A stretch of 64,000 bases of DNA from Sporolactobacillus putidus (GTDB taxonomy: Bacteria; Bacillota; Bacilli; Bacillales; Sporolactobacillaceae): positions 62,001-126,000 of the forward strand of contig NZ_BMOK01000008.1 in assembly GCF_014647035.1 (NCBI RefSeq). Reading direction: 5' to 3'. This document shows, in pieces, positions 35,207-44,856 of this stretch. How positions within the stretch are numbered: position 1 is the first letter of the stretch; every line of letters begins with the position of its first letter. Position numbers and translations under genes: made by a program. Below the pieces are notes generated by a model, which was not told the origin of the DNA, made no database searches, and was given only the letters and a program-made list of their open reading frames with translations.

Positions 35207-36409
35207 ATGAGTTATGGACCAATTATCGCGTTTATGGTGATAATGTTATTTATGTATGCTGGAGAGGGGATTGCTAAACTAACGAAAGCTTATATTCCCT
35301 CAGTGTTTATTACAGCCGTGCTGTTCCTGATCGGCTACTGGACTTTCTTGCCGAAAACTGCCGTTACAACTGCATCTTTCGGGGACTCGTTCGTTCAAAT
35401 ATGCATGGCATTGCTGCTGGTACATATCGGTACATTAATGGATCTCAGGCAATTGGCCAAACAATGGAGAGCTGTCGTGATTGCTCTGACCGGAGTGGCC
35501 GGAACTATAATCCTGACCTTGACCATCGGCAGCCTGCTGTTTAACTGGCAGACCGTTGTCGCCGCTGTTCCACCATTGACAGGCGGACTAGTAGCCGCGC
35601 TGCTAATGACACAAGGGTTGAAGGTGCAAGGTATTGCCGCATTGATGGCATTGCCTGTGTCCATGTTCATTATGCACAGTTTCTTCGGCTATCCAATTAC
35701 TTCTTACTGTTTGAAAAAAGAAGGTCAAAGATTGGCGAAAAAGTACCGGACTGGAAATATCACTTTGAATGACGCCGATCGGATCGATCTTGAAAAGACA
35801 AATACCGATCAATCCGGTTCGAAGAAAAAATGGATTCCTGATGTACCTGTTCCATTCAGAACATCGTCTCTGGTACTCTTCAAAACCATGCTGGTAGGCT
35901 ATCTAGCAATATGGGCGGCCGGACTAATGCATGGCGTAATTAATCAGTATATCATTTGTTTAATTTTTGGGGTTATCTTCTGCCAGCTTGGATTTCTCGA
36001 AAGAAATTCTATGGTACAGGCCGGCGTTTTCAACTGGCTAATTTACGGACTGCTGGCTTTTGTCTTCTCTCAATTGTCCGTAATCCAGCCCAATCAGTTA
36101 CTTTCAATCATTCTGCCAATCATTGTATTAATAATACTAGGCATTTTAGGCATGCTTGCAGCTTCAATTCTGCTGGCAAAGCCGTTGAAACTCAGCAGAC
36201 ATATGGCTTTCGCCTGCTCGCTGACAGCTTTGTTCGGTTTTCCGGCTGATTATATTATCACTACTGAGACATGCAAAAGCATCGGAAAGGACAAGGATGA
36301 AACAGCCTACCTGGTTTCGAATATGCTTCCGAAAATGCTGGTTGGAGGATTTGCGACAGTTTCCATCGCATCTGTAATTATATCTAGTATTTTTCTGAAA
36401 TTATTATAA
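35207..36409 (+). CDS. Multi-pass membrane protein, putative GltS-like carrier
   Basis: A 400-residue protein with about ten to eleven hydrophobic helices. Pieces such as PPLTGGLVAALLMTQGLKVQG and SLTALFGFPADYIITTETC form two repeated Gly-rich re-entrant-like motifs, as seen in sodium/glutamate (ESS/GltS) carriers, and a hydrophilic loop (residues about 170-220) separates the halves. I do not recognise a characterised orthologue; a sodium-coupled organic anion or amino acid carrier is the best guess. It starts at ATG 35207 after AGAGAG, beyond the leader and terminator, and is followed at 41 bases by an M20 hydrolase, suggesting uptake of an acylated or amide-linked amino acid that is then cleaved. 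Confidence 0.65.
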   Translation: MSYGPIIAFMVIMLFMYAGEGIAKLTKAYIPSVFITAVLFLIGYWTFLPKTAVTTASFGDSFVQICMALLLVHIGTLMDLRQLAKQWRAVVIALTGVAGTIILTLTIGSLLFNWQTVVAAVPPLTGGLVAALLMTQGLKVQGIAALMALPVSMFIMHSFFGYPITSYCLKKEGQRLAKKYRTGNITLNDADRIDLEKTNTDQSGSKKKWIPDVPVPFRTSSLVLFKTMLVGYLAIWAAGLMHGVINQYIICLIFGVIFCQLGFLERNSMVQAGVFNWLIYGLLAFVFSQLSVIQPNQLLSIILPIIVLIILGILGMLAASILLAKPLKLSRHMAFACSLTALFGFPADYIITTETCKSIGKDKDETAYLVSNMLPKMLVGGFATVSIASVIISSIFLKLL

Positions 36410-36450
36410 ACTGAGAATTAAGAATTTAAAGTTAACAGGAGGGATTTAGG

Positions 36451-37638
36451 ATGACACAAATCGTCGAAAACAGTGTCCTTGCTGAAGCGAAAAACATTCA
36501 GGATTGGGTGGAAAAATACAGAATGGACTTCCATCGCCATCCGGAACTTTCACATGAAGAATTCAGAACGTCAAAAGTCGTCGCCGAAGTCCTGGAAAAA
36601 CTCGGCATTGAAGTCCACCACGTCGGTCCAACAGGCCTTGTGGGCATTCTGAAGGGAAAGTTTGATGGAAAAGTGATCGCACTGAGAGCTGATATGGACG
36701 CTCTCCCGATTCATGAACAGACTGGATTACCATTTACTTCAGAAAATCCGGGTAAAATGCATGCATGCGGGCATGATAACCACATTTCAATGCTGCTCGG
36801 AGCTGCCCGGCTTTTATCTGAAAAGAAGGAGCAACTGCACGGCACAGTGAAGTTCCTTTTTCAGCCGGCTGAAGAGGTCGCCGAAGGAGCCAAAGAAATG
36901 GTCAACGCCGGAGTGCTGGAAAATCCACACGTCGATTATGCTTTTGGAATGCACATCTGGTCGGATGTTCCTGTCGGACAAGTTGTCATGCCTACGGGCG
37001 CATTCATGGCCAGCGCCGATCTCTGGAAACTGAAAATCAAAGGCCAGTCAAGTCACGGTTCCGCGCCGTGGCAGGGACATGATGCATTGGTTTGCGCCGC
37101 TGCGGTTGTCCAAAATCTCCAGACCATTGTCAGCCGTGTGCACGATGTCCGGACCCCAATAGTTATTAATATCGGAACGCTGAAAGCCGGCGAACGCTTC
37201 AACGTTACACCGGGTATTGCGGAGATGGATGGCATGAACCGAGCGTTCGATGCGAACGCGAGAAAACAGATTCCCAAGTGGATGGAAAAAGTAATTAAAA
37301 ACACATGTGCCTCCTATGACTGTGACTATGAATTTGATTATAATTTTCTCTGCGCAGCGACAACCAACGATGAAAAACTAACTCCGCTTGCGCAAAAAGC
37401 CGTTCGGAAAATCGTCGGAGATAAAAACTTGGTTAACTGGGAAAAAATCATGGGCTCCGAGGATTTCTCGGCTTACAGTGAAAAAGTGCCGACAACGTTC
37501 ATGCTTCTTGGATGCCGTAATGAAGAAAACGGCTGCTGCTTTTCCCAGCATTCGGAACATTACAATGCCGACCAGCGTGCACTGCCAATTGGTGTTTCTG
37601 CATTTGTTCAGACAACACTGGATTTTCTGTCTGAATAA
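36451..37638 (+). CDS. M20 amidohydrolase (N-acyl amino acid hydrolase type)
   Basis: A 395-residue M20D enzyme: DFHRHPELSHEEFRTS, LRADMDALPIHEQT, KMHACGHDNHISML, FLFQPAEEVAEGAKE, lid GQSSHGSAPWQGHDA, and a C-terminal FSQHSEHYN replacing the usual HHP ligand region with a His-rich variant. RBS AGGAGGG precedes ATG 36451. It shares the attenuated transcript with the carrier 41 bases upstream, so its substrate is probably what the carrier brings in. Ile/Leu control of the leader suggests acyl derivatives of branched-chain amino acids, as an inference. Confidence 0.9.
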   Translation: MTQIVENSVLAEAKNIQDWVEKYRMDFHRHPELSHEEFRTSKVVAEVLEKLGIEVHHVGPTGLVGILKGKFDGKVIALRADMDALPIHEQTGLPFTSENPGKMHACGHDNHISMLLGAARLLSEKKEQLHGTVKFLFQPAEEVAEGAKEMVNAGVLENPHVDYAFGMHIWSDVPVGQVVMPTGAFMASADLWKLKIKGQSSHGSAPWQGHDALVCAAAVVQNLQTIVSRVHDVRTPIVINIGTLKAGERFNVTPGIAEMDGMNRAFDANARKQIPKWMEKVIKNTCASYDCDYEFDYNFLCAATTNDEKLTPLAQKAVRKIVGDKNLVNWEKIMGSEDFSAYSEKVPTTFMLLGCRNEENGCCFSQHSEHYNADQRALPIGVSAFVQTTLDFLSE

Positions 37639-37673
37639 TCGGTAGTTAATAAAAAATCACGATTTTGATTCGA

Positions 37674-37700
37674 CCTCGAAGTGCATTATGCGCTCCGAGG
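37674..37700 (+). terminator. Terminator of the carrier-M20 operon
   Basis: CCTCGAAGTGC and GCGCTCCGAGG pair with one mismatch and one G-U, loop ATTAT, followed by CTCTTTATATATATTT. The bases from 37701 to 37920 contain no supported gene. Confidence 0.7.
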
Positions 37701-37920
37701 CTCTTTATATATATTTATGAATTTGTGTAAAAAACCTCACAGTGTTTTCATAATACATCAGAAATGGAAATATTAAATCTGTTCATCAGTAAGGAGTTCC
37801 TCTTCGAAAAAGGTCGAGTTCAACAATTCAGGAGGGGATCCGCAGCAGAATTCCGGCCCTCTTTGCGTCCAATCAGATTACCGATAAATACCTTTTATAA
37901 TGACAATTTGAGAAAACCGA

Positions 37921-37949
37921 AAAACCAGTCGTTCATTCCGACTGGTTTT
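37921..37949. terminator. Terminator of transketolase
   Basis: AAAACCAGTCG (37921-37931) and CGACTGGTTTT (37939-37949) form a perfect 11-bp stem with a 7-base loop. On the - strand it lies 34 bases after the tkt stop and is followed by TTCGGTTTTC. Confidence 0.85.
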
Positions 37950-37982
37950 CGCTCTTCATCAACTTATGCTCACTTAGAATAA

Positions 37983-39992
37983 TCACACATTTGCTGACTG
38001 TCCGACCAACGATCGAAAAGTTTCAGCTATGTGTTCCGCGGTGAAGCCGTATTCCGCGGTTACACGTTCACCCGGCGCTGATGCTCCAAAACGGTCAATG
38101 GTTACCAGCGCGCCTTCAGATCCGACAAACTCGTGCCAGCCCAATGAAGAAGCCATTTCAACGCCGACCCGTGCAGTGATTTTGGGCGGGAGTACTTCAT
38201 CTCGGTACACCTGAGGCTGCTGGCGGAAAAGTTCCCATGATGGAAGGCTGACCACTCTCACATGTTTTCCTTCTCTCTCAAGAAGAGTCTGCGCCTTGAC
38301 AGCGAGCGCTACTTCCGATCCGGTGGCAACCAGAATACCCTCCAGTTCACCTTTGGCTTCACTCACCACATAACCACCTTTGCGGACACCCTCCGACGCA
38401 TGCTCAACTTCGCCACTCAGTGTTTCAACATTCTGACGAGTCAACACCAATACTGTCGGCTGATACTTACTTTCAACGGCAATTTTCCAGGCTTCCCGTA
38501 CTTCATTTCCATCCGCTGGACGGATCACATTCAAATTCGGAATGGCTCGCAGACCTGCGAGTTGTTCAATCGGTTCATGAGTTGGCCCATCCTCCCCGAC
38601 AGCAATCGAGTCATGTGTAAAAATAAAGATCGATGGTATACCCATCAATGCTGCAAGTCGAATAGCTGGTTTTGCATAGTCTGAAAAGGTGAAGAAAGTT
38701 GCGCCAAATGGAATGACACCGCCATGAAGGGCCATGCCATTGACAGCCGCCATCATCGCAAATTCCCGCACACCGAACCATACGTTATGACCGTTGTAAT
38801 TACCCGGAAGGAAGTCCCCCTCTGACTTAATGGTTGTTTTTGTTGACGAAGCTAAATCTGCTGATCCGCCGAAAAGCTGCGGCACGACTTCAGCCAGCAC
38901 ATTGATAACCTCTCCGGAAGTCTGACGAGTGGCCTTATTGGTCCTCGAATCATATACATGAAGAGCCGAATCATAATTATCCGGCAGCTTTCCTTCGATA
39001 GCAGCCTTCAGACTTGCGGCAAGTTCAGGATATGCGATGACATAGCTGGCAAATAATTTGTTCCAGTCATCTTCTGCTCTTTTTCCCGCGTCAGCCAGTT
39101 TCTCAAAATGCGCCTTTACTTCCTTTGGAACAAAAAAGGGTTCATGATTCCACCCATATGCTTTTTTGGTCGCCTCTGCTTCCTCTGTGCCTAACGGATT
39201 ACCATGCACTTTGTTCGTGCCGGCAACATGCGGTGCCCCATATCCAATCGTTGTACGGACCTCGATCAAGGTCGGGCGGCTTTCATCTTCAGCAGCCTGA
39301 TCAAGAGTCCGTTGAATCGCATTGACATCGTTTCCGTCGTCCACAAGTAGAGTCTGCCATCCATAAGCTTCAAAACGTTGACGTACGTTTTCTGTAAAAG
39401 ACATATCGAGATTCCCGTCCAGAGAAATGCTGTTGGAATCGTAAAGGACAATTAATCTGCCTAGCTTTAGACGACCTGCCAGTGAAGCGGCTTCAGCCGA
39501 AATTCCTTCCATTAAATCCCCATCACCACATAATGCATATGTCCTGTGGTTTACTACTTTGTAACCGTCACGGTTATAAACTGCGGCCAAGTGGGTTTCA
39601 GCCATCGCCATACCAACAGCCATGCCGATTCCTTGCCCTAAAGGACCTGTTGTCGCTTCAACTCCGGCGGTGTGACCGTATTCCGGATGTCCTGGAGTCA
39701 GGCTGCCCCATTGACGAAATTGTTTCAGCTCATCAATAGACAATCCATAATTAAATAAATGAAGCAAACTGTACAGAAGCATCGATCCGTGACCAGCTGA
39801 AAGCACAAAACGATCGCGGTTGAACCACTTAGGATGGTAGGGATTATGATGCATTTTCTTTGCCCAGAGCGTGTAAACCATAGGTGCTGCCCCCATGGGC
39901 AGGCCGGGATGACCAGACTTCGCCTTTTCAATTCCATCAATTGATAGTGTACGAATCGTGTCGATGGACAATTGATCTAGTGGTGATGCCAT
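37983..39992 (-). CDS. tkt: Transketolase
   Basis: A full-length thiamine-diphosphate transketolase of 669 residues. Visible are the N-terminal [21 protein letters not shown], the ThDP/metal motif [18 protein letters not shown], the pyrimidine-domain region [20 protein letters not shown] and the C-terminal domain from about residue 540. It transfers two-carbon units between xylulose-5-phosphate and ribose-5-phosphate or erythrose-4-phosphate. AGAGGAG precedes ATG 39992. It is the last gene of the sugar operon, separated from transaldolase by a 300-base gap holding a MITE-like element, so it may also have its own promoter. Whether it is the only transketolase of the cell cannot be seen. Confidence 0.96.
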   Translation of the reverse strand: MASPLDQLSIDTIRTLSIDGIEKAKSGHPGLPMGAAPMVYTLWAKKMHHNPYHPKWFNRDRFVLSAGHGSMLLYSLLHLFNYGLSIDELKQFRQWGSLTPGHPEYGHTAGVEATTGPLGQGIGMAVGMAMAETHLAAVYNRDGYKVVNHRTYALCGDGDLMEGISAEAASLAGRLKLGRLIVLYDSNSISLDGNLDMSFTENVRQRFEAYGWQTLLVDDGNDVNAIQRTLDQAAEDESRPTLIEVRTTIGYGAPHVAGTNKVHGNPLGTEEAEATKKAYGWNHEPFFVPKEVKAHFEKLADAGKRAEDDWNKLFASYVIAYPELAASLKAAIEGKLPDNYDSALHVYDSRTNKATRQTSGEVINVLAEVVPQLFGGSADLASSTKTTIKSEGDFLPGNYNGHNVWFGVREFAMMAAVNGMALHGGVIPFGATFFTFSDYAKPAIRLAALMGIPSIFIFTHDSIAVGEDGPTHEPIEQLAGLRAIPNLNVIRPADGNEVREAWKIAVESKYQPTVLVLTRQNVETLSGEVEHASEGVRKGGYVVSEAKGELEGILVATGSEVALAVKAQTLLEREGKHVRVVSLPSWELFRQQPQVYRDEVLPPKITARVGVEMASSLGWHEFVGSEGALVTIDRFGASAPGERVTAEYGFTAEHIAETFRSLVGQSANV

Positions 39993-40063
39993 AGGTAAAA
40001 TCTCCTCTAATAAATATTTGAAAGAGTATAAATCTCTCGTGATTTTTGCACCTTTAAAATCAA

Positions 40064-40179
40064 GGCTCTGTTAAACTTGTCTGTTTTTTTGCTCCATGCG
40101 CACGCTATTTCCGCAGGAGTCTCGTACCTTCCGCTCAATCGACAATCAAGCAAAATCAACATTGAGCTTTAACATAGCC
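40064..40179. mobile_element. MITE-like element between tal and tkt
   Basis: GGCTCTGTTAAA (40064-40075) and TTTAACATAGCC (40168-40179) are terminal inverted repeats with one mismatch; the similarity extends inward about 30 bases to TTTTGC at both ends. The 116-bp body codes for nothing. Its middle (CATGCGCACGCTATTTCCGC, then AGGAGTCTCG) resembles short dispersed repeats seen in many Bacillaceae genomes. Flanks share AATCAA, a possible but imperfect target duplication. No transposase is present, so a non-autonomous element moved in trans is likely. The bases 40180-40293 show no clear gene or terminator. Confidence 0.6.
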
Positions 40180-40293
40180 ATAATCAAAATCATTCTATTT
40201 CCGATCGAAGAACAGGCATCAAGCAGGCAAAATAGAGACTAAAAAACGACAATGTCCTACTTTCCTGCTTGGTTCACACATTTCGCTTAAAGA

Positions 40294-41004
40294 TTACAGA
40301 ATAGAATAACCCAATGACTGGATGTCTTTGTTAAATCCTTTGACCGTATCCAGCGATACTTCTTCCAGTGGCTTGCCCACTTTCTTGAGTTTCTCTATGA
40401 TAGCCGGTGTACATGTAATGATATCTACGCCAAGCCGGTCCGCCTCATAGACGTTGAATAACTCGCGTGAGCTGGCCCAGAGTAAATTCGCACCCCTCTT
40501 TTGTTTGCATAGTTCAACGGCCTTTTTCATATAAGGAATCGGATCCACTCCAGTGTCTGCAATACGTCCGGCAAAAACCGAAACGATGTTTTCTACTTCG
40601 GGATTCAGTGCAGCGACAGTCTCTTCAACCTGATTTGTCGTCAGAATAGCCGTTACATTCAACGAATAACCCTTATCTTCCAATTTTTTAATCAAAGGAA
40701 TAGAGGATTCACCTTTCGTATTAGTAATTGGTATTTTTATAAAAACATTTTTGCCGAAAGTATGGATCTTTTCAGCTTCCTTTTCCATTGTTTCAAAATT
40801 ATCGGCGAAGACCTCGAATGAAAGAGGCAGATCCGGAATTTTTTCGACCACTTCTTGGGCAAAAGCCACATAATCCCTAACCCCCGCCCGCTTCATTAAA
40901 CTCGGGTTCGTTGTGAATCCAGAAACAAATCCCGTATTATAGGCATCTAGCATATCACTTAACACGGCACCATCCGCATATATTTTTACATTTAAATTAT
41001 TCAT
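40294..41004 (-). CDS. tal: Transaldolase
   Basis: A small TalC/FSA-type transaldolase of 236 residues with the single-domain barrel: YADGAVLSDM, VSGFTTNPSLMKRAG, the catalytic lysine likely in NVFIKIPITNTKG, LNVTAILTTNQVEE and SVFAGRIADTG. It exchanges dihydroxyacetone units between fructose-6-phosphate or sedoheptulose-7-phosphate and aldose phosphates; distinction from fructose-6-phosphate aldolase is not certain by eye. It starts one base after rpiB ends, so the genes are co-translated. With RpiB and transketolase it completes the non-oxidative pentose phosphate steps within the operon. Confidence 0.92.
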   Translation of the reverse strand: MNNLNVKIYADGAVLSDMLDAYNTGFVSGFTTNPSLMKRAGVRDYVAFAQEVVEKIPDLPLSFEVFADNFETMEKEAEKIHTFGKNVFIKIPITNTKGESSIPLIKKLEDKGYSLNVTAILTTNQVEETVAALNPEVENIVSVFAGRIADTGVDPIPYMKKAVELCKQKRGANLLWASSRELFNVYEADRLGVDIITCTPAIIEKLKKVGKPLEEVSLDTVKGFNKDIQSLGYSIL

Positions 41005-41005
41005 T

Positions 41006-41455
41006 TTAACATCCCTTCTTTATTTCGATTTTTCGTATCATATCTATACGCTGGGCATGCCGCCCGCCAAGAAATTCTGTTTTTAACCAAGTGTCCACAA
41101 TCATTTTAGCTGCTTCAACACCAACAACTCGTGATCCAATGGCTAAAACATTCGCATCGTTATGTTGTCTTGACATCTTTGCTGAATAGGGCTCACTACA
41201 GATTACAGCCCGGCATCCAGGAACTTTATTCGCAGCAATGCCGATTCCTATACCTGTTCCACATATGGCAATCCCCAGATCAGTCTGGTGATTCACCACA
41301 GATCGGGCAACTTTTTCTCCATAAACTGGATAATCCACCGATTCATCAGAATAGGTACCCAAATCAATAATTTGAAATCCATTTTCTTGTAAATAATCAA
41401 TTAATATTTCTTTTAACTTGAATCCCGCATGATCAGAACCAATAACTATTTTCAT
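41006..41455 (-). CDS. rpiB: Ribose-5-phosphate isomerase B / sugar-phosphate isomerase
   Basis: A 149-residue RpiB/LacA/LacB family isomerase: MKIVIGSDHAGFKLKEILID at the start, active-site Cys in GIAICGTGIGIGIAANKV, and RQHNDANVLAIGSRVVG. It interconverts ribose-5- and ribulose-5-phosphate, or in LacAB-type relatives other aldose and ketose phosphates such as allose- or galactose-6-phosphate. ATG 41455 follows GCTGGTGAA; the ATG nine bases earlier lacks an RBS. In operon with transaldolase and the GatZ-like gene. Confidence 0.9.
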   Translation of the reverse strand: MKIVIGSDHAGFKLKEILIDYLQENGFQIIDLGTYSDESVDYPVYGEKVARSVVNHQTDLGIAICGTGIGIGIAANKVPGCRAVICSEPYSAKMSRQHNDANVLAIGSRVVGVEAAKMIVDTWLKTEFLGGRHAQRIDMIRKIEIKKGC

Positions 41456-41529
41456 AAAATTCACCAGCTAATCATAACTACAGGAATTCACGCTTAATCG
41501 GTTGCATGAATTCCTATAGATGATAATTT

Positions 41530-42816
41530 TTATTCCTTATAGTTTTTAATCCTTGTCGTTACACCGGTTAAATTATATGCTTCAACAAATTGGTCGATTG
41601 ATCGTTTAATTCGATCCACTATGAAGCGATCACCGTCAATATGAGCAAACGATAAATTATCGAGCATTTTATTGATTTCCTGTTTCACCTCTTCATCGTT
41701 AAAAGTGTAATGGCCAGCATTGTCGAGAATCTTTGCAGACAGCTCTGGATCAGCTTTCACTGCTTCCACGGATATGTTTCTTTGATCTCCCTCCATCCAT
41801 TTGCGCCAACGCTGGCAGTTAATAGCGTGCTCTTGAAGAACTGCTTTAGTTTTTGAAACTGAGCCTTTAATTACTCCTTGTTTCTCAAGTTCATTTTCTA
41901 CCTCGGCGAGCAGAAGATAAGCGCGGGTTTCTTCAGTACCAAATTGCGGAGCAACATTTGTAGCAGCTATGCTGGCAGGAATGTGCTGTAATAATTGATA
42001 GTCATTCATGTAATCCCCATTGTGCTCTTTCAGGCCAATATCGTATTTAGATGCCAGCTGTGCCAGAGATCTTGCATTTTTAAAATCAAATTTTCCGACT
42101 TGCTCAGTATAACGGGTTAATGTCCCTGTTTGACCAACCATAAACGTGGGCATTGGTAAATTACGCTTTTTGATCTCATCTTCGAGTCTATCAAGAAATT
42201 TCACATAAGTTTCCGGAGTAGTTAAGCCCCCATTCGTTTCCTCAGTGCCCACTTCGTATCCTACAGGCCCCAGCCCTAATTCTTTTCGTTTATCTTCACA
42301 ATACTGATACAAATCAACAGTAAGCTTTAAGGCCCGATCCAATGGAATGACTTTCCCTATTACAAATGGATCTTTTGTAGGATCAAGCATCAGTAAATCA
42401 AATCCCGCTTTCAGATCTTCGAGAAAAGATTGTTTCCCTAGATCCATGGCTTCTTTTTCTTGAAGATGATCGTTACGCTCCTTATCTCTCTGCCACGGGC
42501 CGCCATGATCTCGGCAAACATAATAAAGCCCGTCAAAATTCGTTTCCTCGGCTGTATCGCGAATGGCTTTCATAAATGTTTTTTGATTCCATCCATTGAC
42601 ATACCCGCCACCTAATTCATCTGCATCAACTTGGTTACGGCTCGCAATAAAAAGAAGTGGAAAATCTTTGTCTCTGGCCAGTTCAAAGCTTGCTCTCAAT
42701 ACCCGTGATGACATCGGACCTATTCCTAGAAGGGTAGCACCCTGCCCTTCTTCTGAAAGTTTTATTAGATTATGAACCATTGTTTTAATGGGCATTTTAG
42801 TCATTATTTGTGTCAT
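41530..42816 (-). CDS. GatZ/KbaZ-like protein, orphan (possible ketose-phosphate 4-epimerase)
   Basis: A 428-residue member of the GatZ/KbaZ family (class II tagatose-bisphosphate aldolase 'non-catalytic subunit'). Marks are GIGPMSSRVLRASFELA, YYVCRDHGGPWQRDKERN, GPVGYEVGTEETNGGL and FDFKNARSLAQLASKYDIGL. The His, Asp and Glu of these stretches look like metal and substrate ligands of a class II fold. GatZ normally partners with GatY/KbaY, but no such aldolase gene is present in the window. Stand-alone members of this family have been described as ketose (fructose-6-phosphate/tagatose-6-phosphate) 4-epimerases, which would connect a PTS-imported tagatose-like sugar to fructose-6-phosphate. 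RBS AAAGGATGA precedes ATG 42816. Confidence 0.8.
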   Translation of the reverse strand: MTQIMTKMPIKTMVHNLIKLSEEGQGATLLGIGPMSSRVLRASFELARDKDFPLLFIASRNQVDADELGGGYVNGWNQKTFMKAIRDTAEETNFDGLYYVCRDHGGPWQRDKERNDHLQEKEAMDLGKQSFLEDLKAGFDLLMLDPTKDPFVIGKVIPLDRALKLTVDLYQYCEDKRKELGLGPVGYEVGTEETNGGLTTPETYVKFLDRLEDEIKKRNLPMPTFMVGQTGTLTRYTEQVGKFDFKNARSLAQLASKYDIGLKEHNGDYMNDYQLLQHIPASIAATNVAPQFGTEETRAYLLLAEVENELEKQGVIKGSVSKTKAVLQEHAINCQRWRKWMEGDQRNISVEAVKADPELSAKILDNAGHYTFNDEEVKQEINKMLDNLSFAHIDGDRFIVDRIKRSIDQFVEAYNLTGVTTRIKNYKE

Positions 42817-42833
42817 TATTACATCATCCTTTA

Positions 42834-43151
42834 TTATTTTTGATTTTCTTGGATTTCCTCAAGCTTTTTAACAATTCCATTTGCTTTTTGGATAGCTACT
42901 CCCGACATAATTTTCACAATCTTTTTCCCTTTAAAACGCTCTTCTCCCTTGATTGCTATGTCTTTTGTCAGGATCACAAAATCAGCTTTTTCCACATCTT
43001 CCGAGGTCACCTCATTTTCAATCCCGCTTGCGCCTTGAGTTTCAATTTTCACTTGATGATTTCTAGCCTCAAATGCTTTGGTCAATGCTTCCGCAGCCAG
43101 ATAAGTATGAGCAACTCCAGTCGGACACGCTGAAACACCTACGACATACAT
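42834..43151 (-). CDS. PTS fructose-family EIIB component
   Basis: A 105-residue cytoplasmic EIIB of the fructose/mannitol-2-O type. The phosphorylated cysteine is Cys9 in VGVSACPTGVAHTYLAAEAL, the classical signature. It accepts phosphate from EIIA and gives it to the sugar in EIIC. AAAGGGGG precedes ATG 43151. It lies between EIIC and the GatZ-like gene, each with short gaps. Separate A, B and C proteins are less common than fused fructose EIIs. Confidence 0.94.
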   Translation of the reverse strand: MYVVGVSACPTGVAHTYLAAEALTKAFEARNHQVKIETQGASGIENEVTSEDVEKADFVILTKDIAIKGEERFKGKKIVKIMSGVAIQKANGIVKKLEEIQENQK

Positions 43152-43190
43152 ATTAGTAACCCCCTTTTTATGGTAGGAAATGTTGTACTA

Positions 43191-44246
43191 TTAGAAATTA
43201 AATTCCAAATCATCTTCCTTAATTGCCTTTTCTTCCTTCTTCTCTTTCTGATTTACAGGACGCTTAACTAAAAGGATACAAAGAGTTGTTACAACCGTAC
43301 CTACAATAGCTGCGAACAAATAACCAAGCCAATTTCCGGTTACAGGTAATACAATTAATCCTCCCCATGGAGCATGATTGGTTGCATTCAACAGTATTGA
43401 GGTCACTCCGGCGGAAGCACTCCCAATCATAATGGAGGGTATGACTCTTAATGGATCGGCCGCAGCAAATGGTATGGCTCCCTCTGTAATTCCAATACAT
43501 CCCATGATCAGTGCAGCTTTACCCGCCTCAATTTCTTCCTGAGTGAATTTCTTCTTTGCGATAAACGTTGCGATGGCTAAACCAAGTGGCGGTGTGCAAT
43601 CAGCTACAGCAACAACCGCCATGAGCTGAGGATAAGTCGTCATTACTGCAACAGCGAAGAAGAAAGCAGTTTTATTAAATGGACCGCCCATATCAAAAGC
43701 AATCATACTTCCCAGAATGATCGCCAAAAGAACTTTTGACCCACCTTGCATTCCCAGCAGCCAATGGTTAAGAACAGCCATGAAAGATGCAATCGGGTTT
43801 GCAAGAAGAAGTAATATGATCAATCCTGAAATTAAGGAACCTAGTAAAGGAATAATAAAGATAGGCATGACCTGCCCAACATGCTTGGGCCCCTTAATCT
43901 TTTTTAGATAATAAACAACAATTCCGGCAACAATCCCGGCAATCATGCCTCCCAGGAAACCGCCCTTCGTTTGATAAGCAAGAAAAGCGGAAATCATTCC
44001 CGGACCAATACCTGGCTTTCCAACCATCGAGTAAGCAATAAATCCGCCGAGTATTGGGACATAGAGGGACATACCTGCAATACCGATAGTTGCAATGTTT
44101 CCTAAAATGCCGTTTGCAGGAACAGCTGTTTTCCCGGATAACATGACTGAGAGCGCCAGCAAAACACCACCTGCAACAACAAATGGGATCATGTAAGATA
44201 CACCTGTCATCAAATGGGTTTTCATGTTTTTCAGCATTGAAATCAT
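43191..44246 (-). CDS. PTS fructose-family EIIC permease
   Basis: A 351-residue membrane permease with about nine to ten helices: KTHLMTGVSYMIPFVVAGGV opening, GKPGIGPGMISAFLAYQTKG (Gly-rich binding loop), MGGPFNKTAFFFAV and ITEGAIPFAAADPLRVIPSI, all typical of fructose-type EIIC. The tail is charged (KKEEKAIKEDDLEF). AGGAGG precedes ATG 44246. Sugar specificity is not readable; the gene partners suggest a ketose or pentose/pentitol. Confidence 0.94.
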   Translation of the reverse strand: MISMLKNMKTHLMTGVSYMIPFVVAGGVLLALSVMLSGKTAVPANGILGNIATIGIAGMSLYVPILGGFIAYSMVGKPGIGPGMISAFLAYQTKGGFLGGMIAGIVAGIVVYYLKKIKGPKHVGQVMPIFIIPLLGSLISGLIILLLLANPIASFMAVLNHWLLGMQGGSKVLLAIILGSMIAFDMGGPFNKTAFFFAVAVMTTYPQLMAVVAVADCTPPLGLAIATFIAKKKFTQEEIEAGKAALIMGCIGITEGAIPFAAADPLRVIPSIMIGSASAGVTSILLNATNHAPWGGLIVLPVTGNWLGYLFAAIVGTVVTTLCILLVKRPVNQKEKKEEKAIKEDDLEFNF

Positions 44247-44265
44247 TTTATTTTCCTCCTATTTT

Positions 44266-44724
44266 TTAGGGTATTTTTATTCCCTTCTCTATCAATGAGA
44301 GGAGATTGTAAATATCGGAAGAAGACTTGCTTTTGCTGATCTTATCTCTAAACTCAGAATCAAGAAGATGTCTGCTCAGATCAGCCAATATTTTTAGGTG
44401 TAACGTTGATTTTTGGCTCTTAGGCACACCAATCATAAATACCATTGAAACCGGGGTTTTTTCAGGACCCCATAAAATTTCTTGTAAGGGTTTACAAAAC
44501 CCTAAAAAAGAAGACTTAACTGCATCCGTTTCTCCATGTGGAATGGCGACTCCATAACCAAAGGCTGTAGAAAATTCCTTTTCTCGTCTTAACACTGCGG
44601 CGACAAACTCATTGACATCCTCGAGGCACCCCGTTTTAAAAGCTTGTTGTGCCAATACAGTAATTAAATCTAGTTCATTATTAGCGTGAACATCTGTCAG
44701 AATCATATTTTTTTCTATTAGCAT
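44266..44724 (-). CDS. PTS fructose-family EIIA component
   Basis: A 152-residue EIIA with the phosphorylated His in YGVAIPHGETDAVKSSFLG. It takes phosphate from HPr. It is the first gene of the operon EIIA-EIIC-EIIB-GatZ-RpiB-Tal-(Tkt). RBS GAGAGGCGG precedes ATG 44724. About 130 bases separate it from the mapped promoter, leaving an untranslated leader without an obvious RNA antiterminator hairpin. Confidence 0.93.
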   Translation of the reverse strand: MLIEKNMILTDVHANNELDLITVLAQQAFKTGCLEDVNEFVAAVLRREKEFSTAFGYGVAIPHGETDAVKSSFLGFCKPLQEILWGPEKTPVSMVFMIGVPKSQKSTLHLKILADLSRHLLDSEFRDKISKSKSSSDIYNLLSLIEKGIKIP

Positions 44725-44856
44725 TTGGACCGCCTCTCATTACAATTTAAATCTTGACTTATTGCCAATAACCCTTAACTGTTCACTATTCTGCATCTGA
44801 ACATAACTTTTCTTAACTTCCTCCTCCCCGGCGCCTAAGTTCTTTTTACAATTCAA

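Noticed and set aside
37764-37982. 72-codon ORF before transketolase
   Set aside because: Runs through a clear terminator hairpin and has no RBS.
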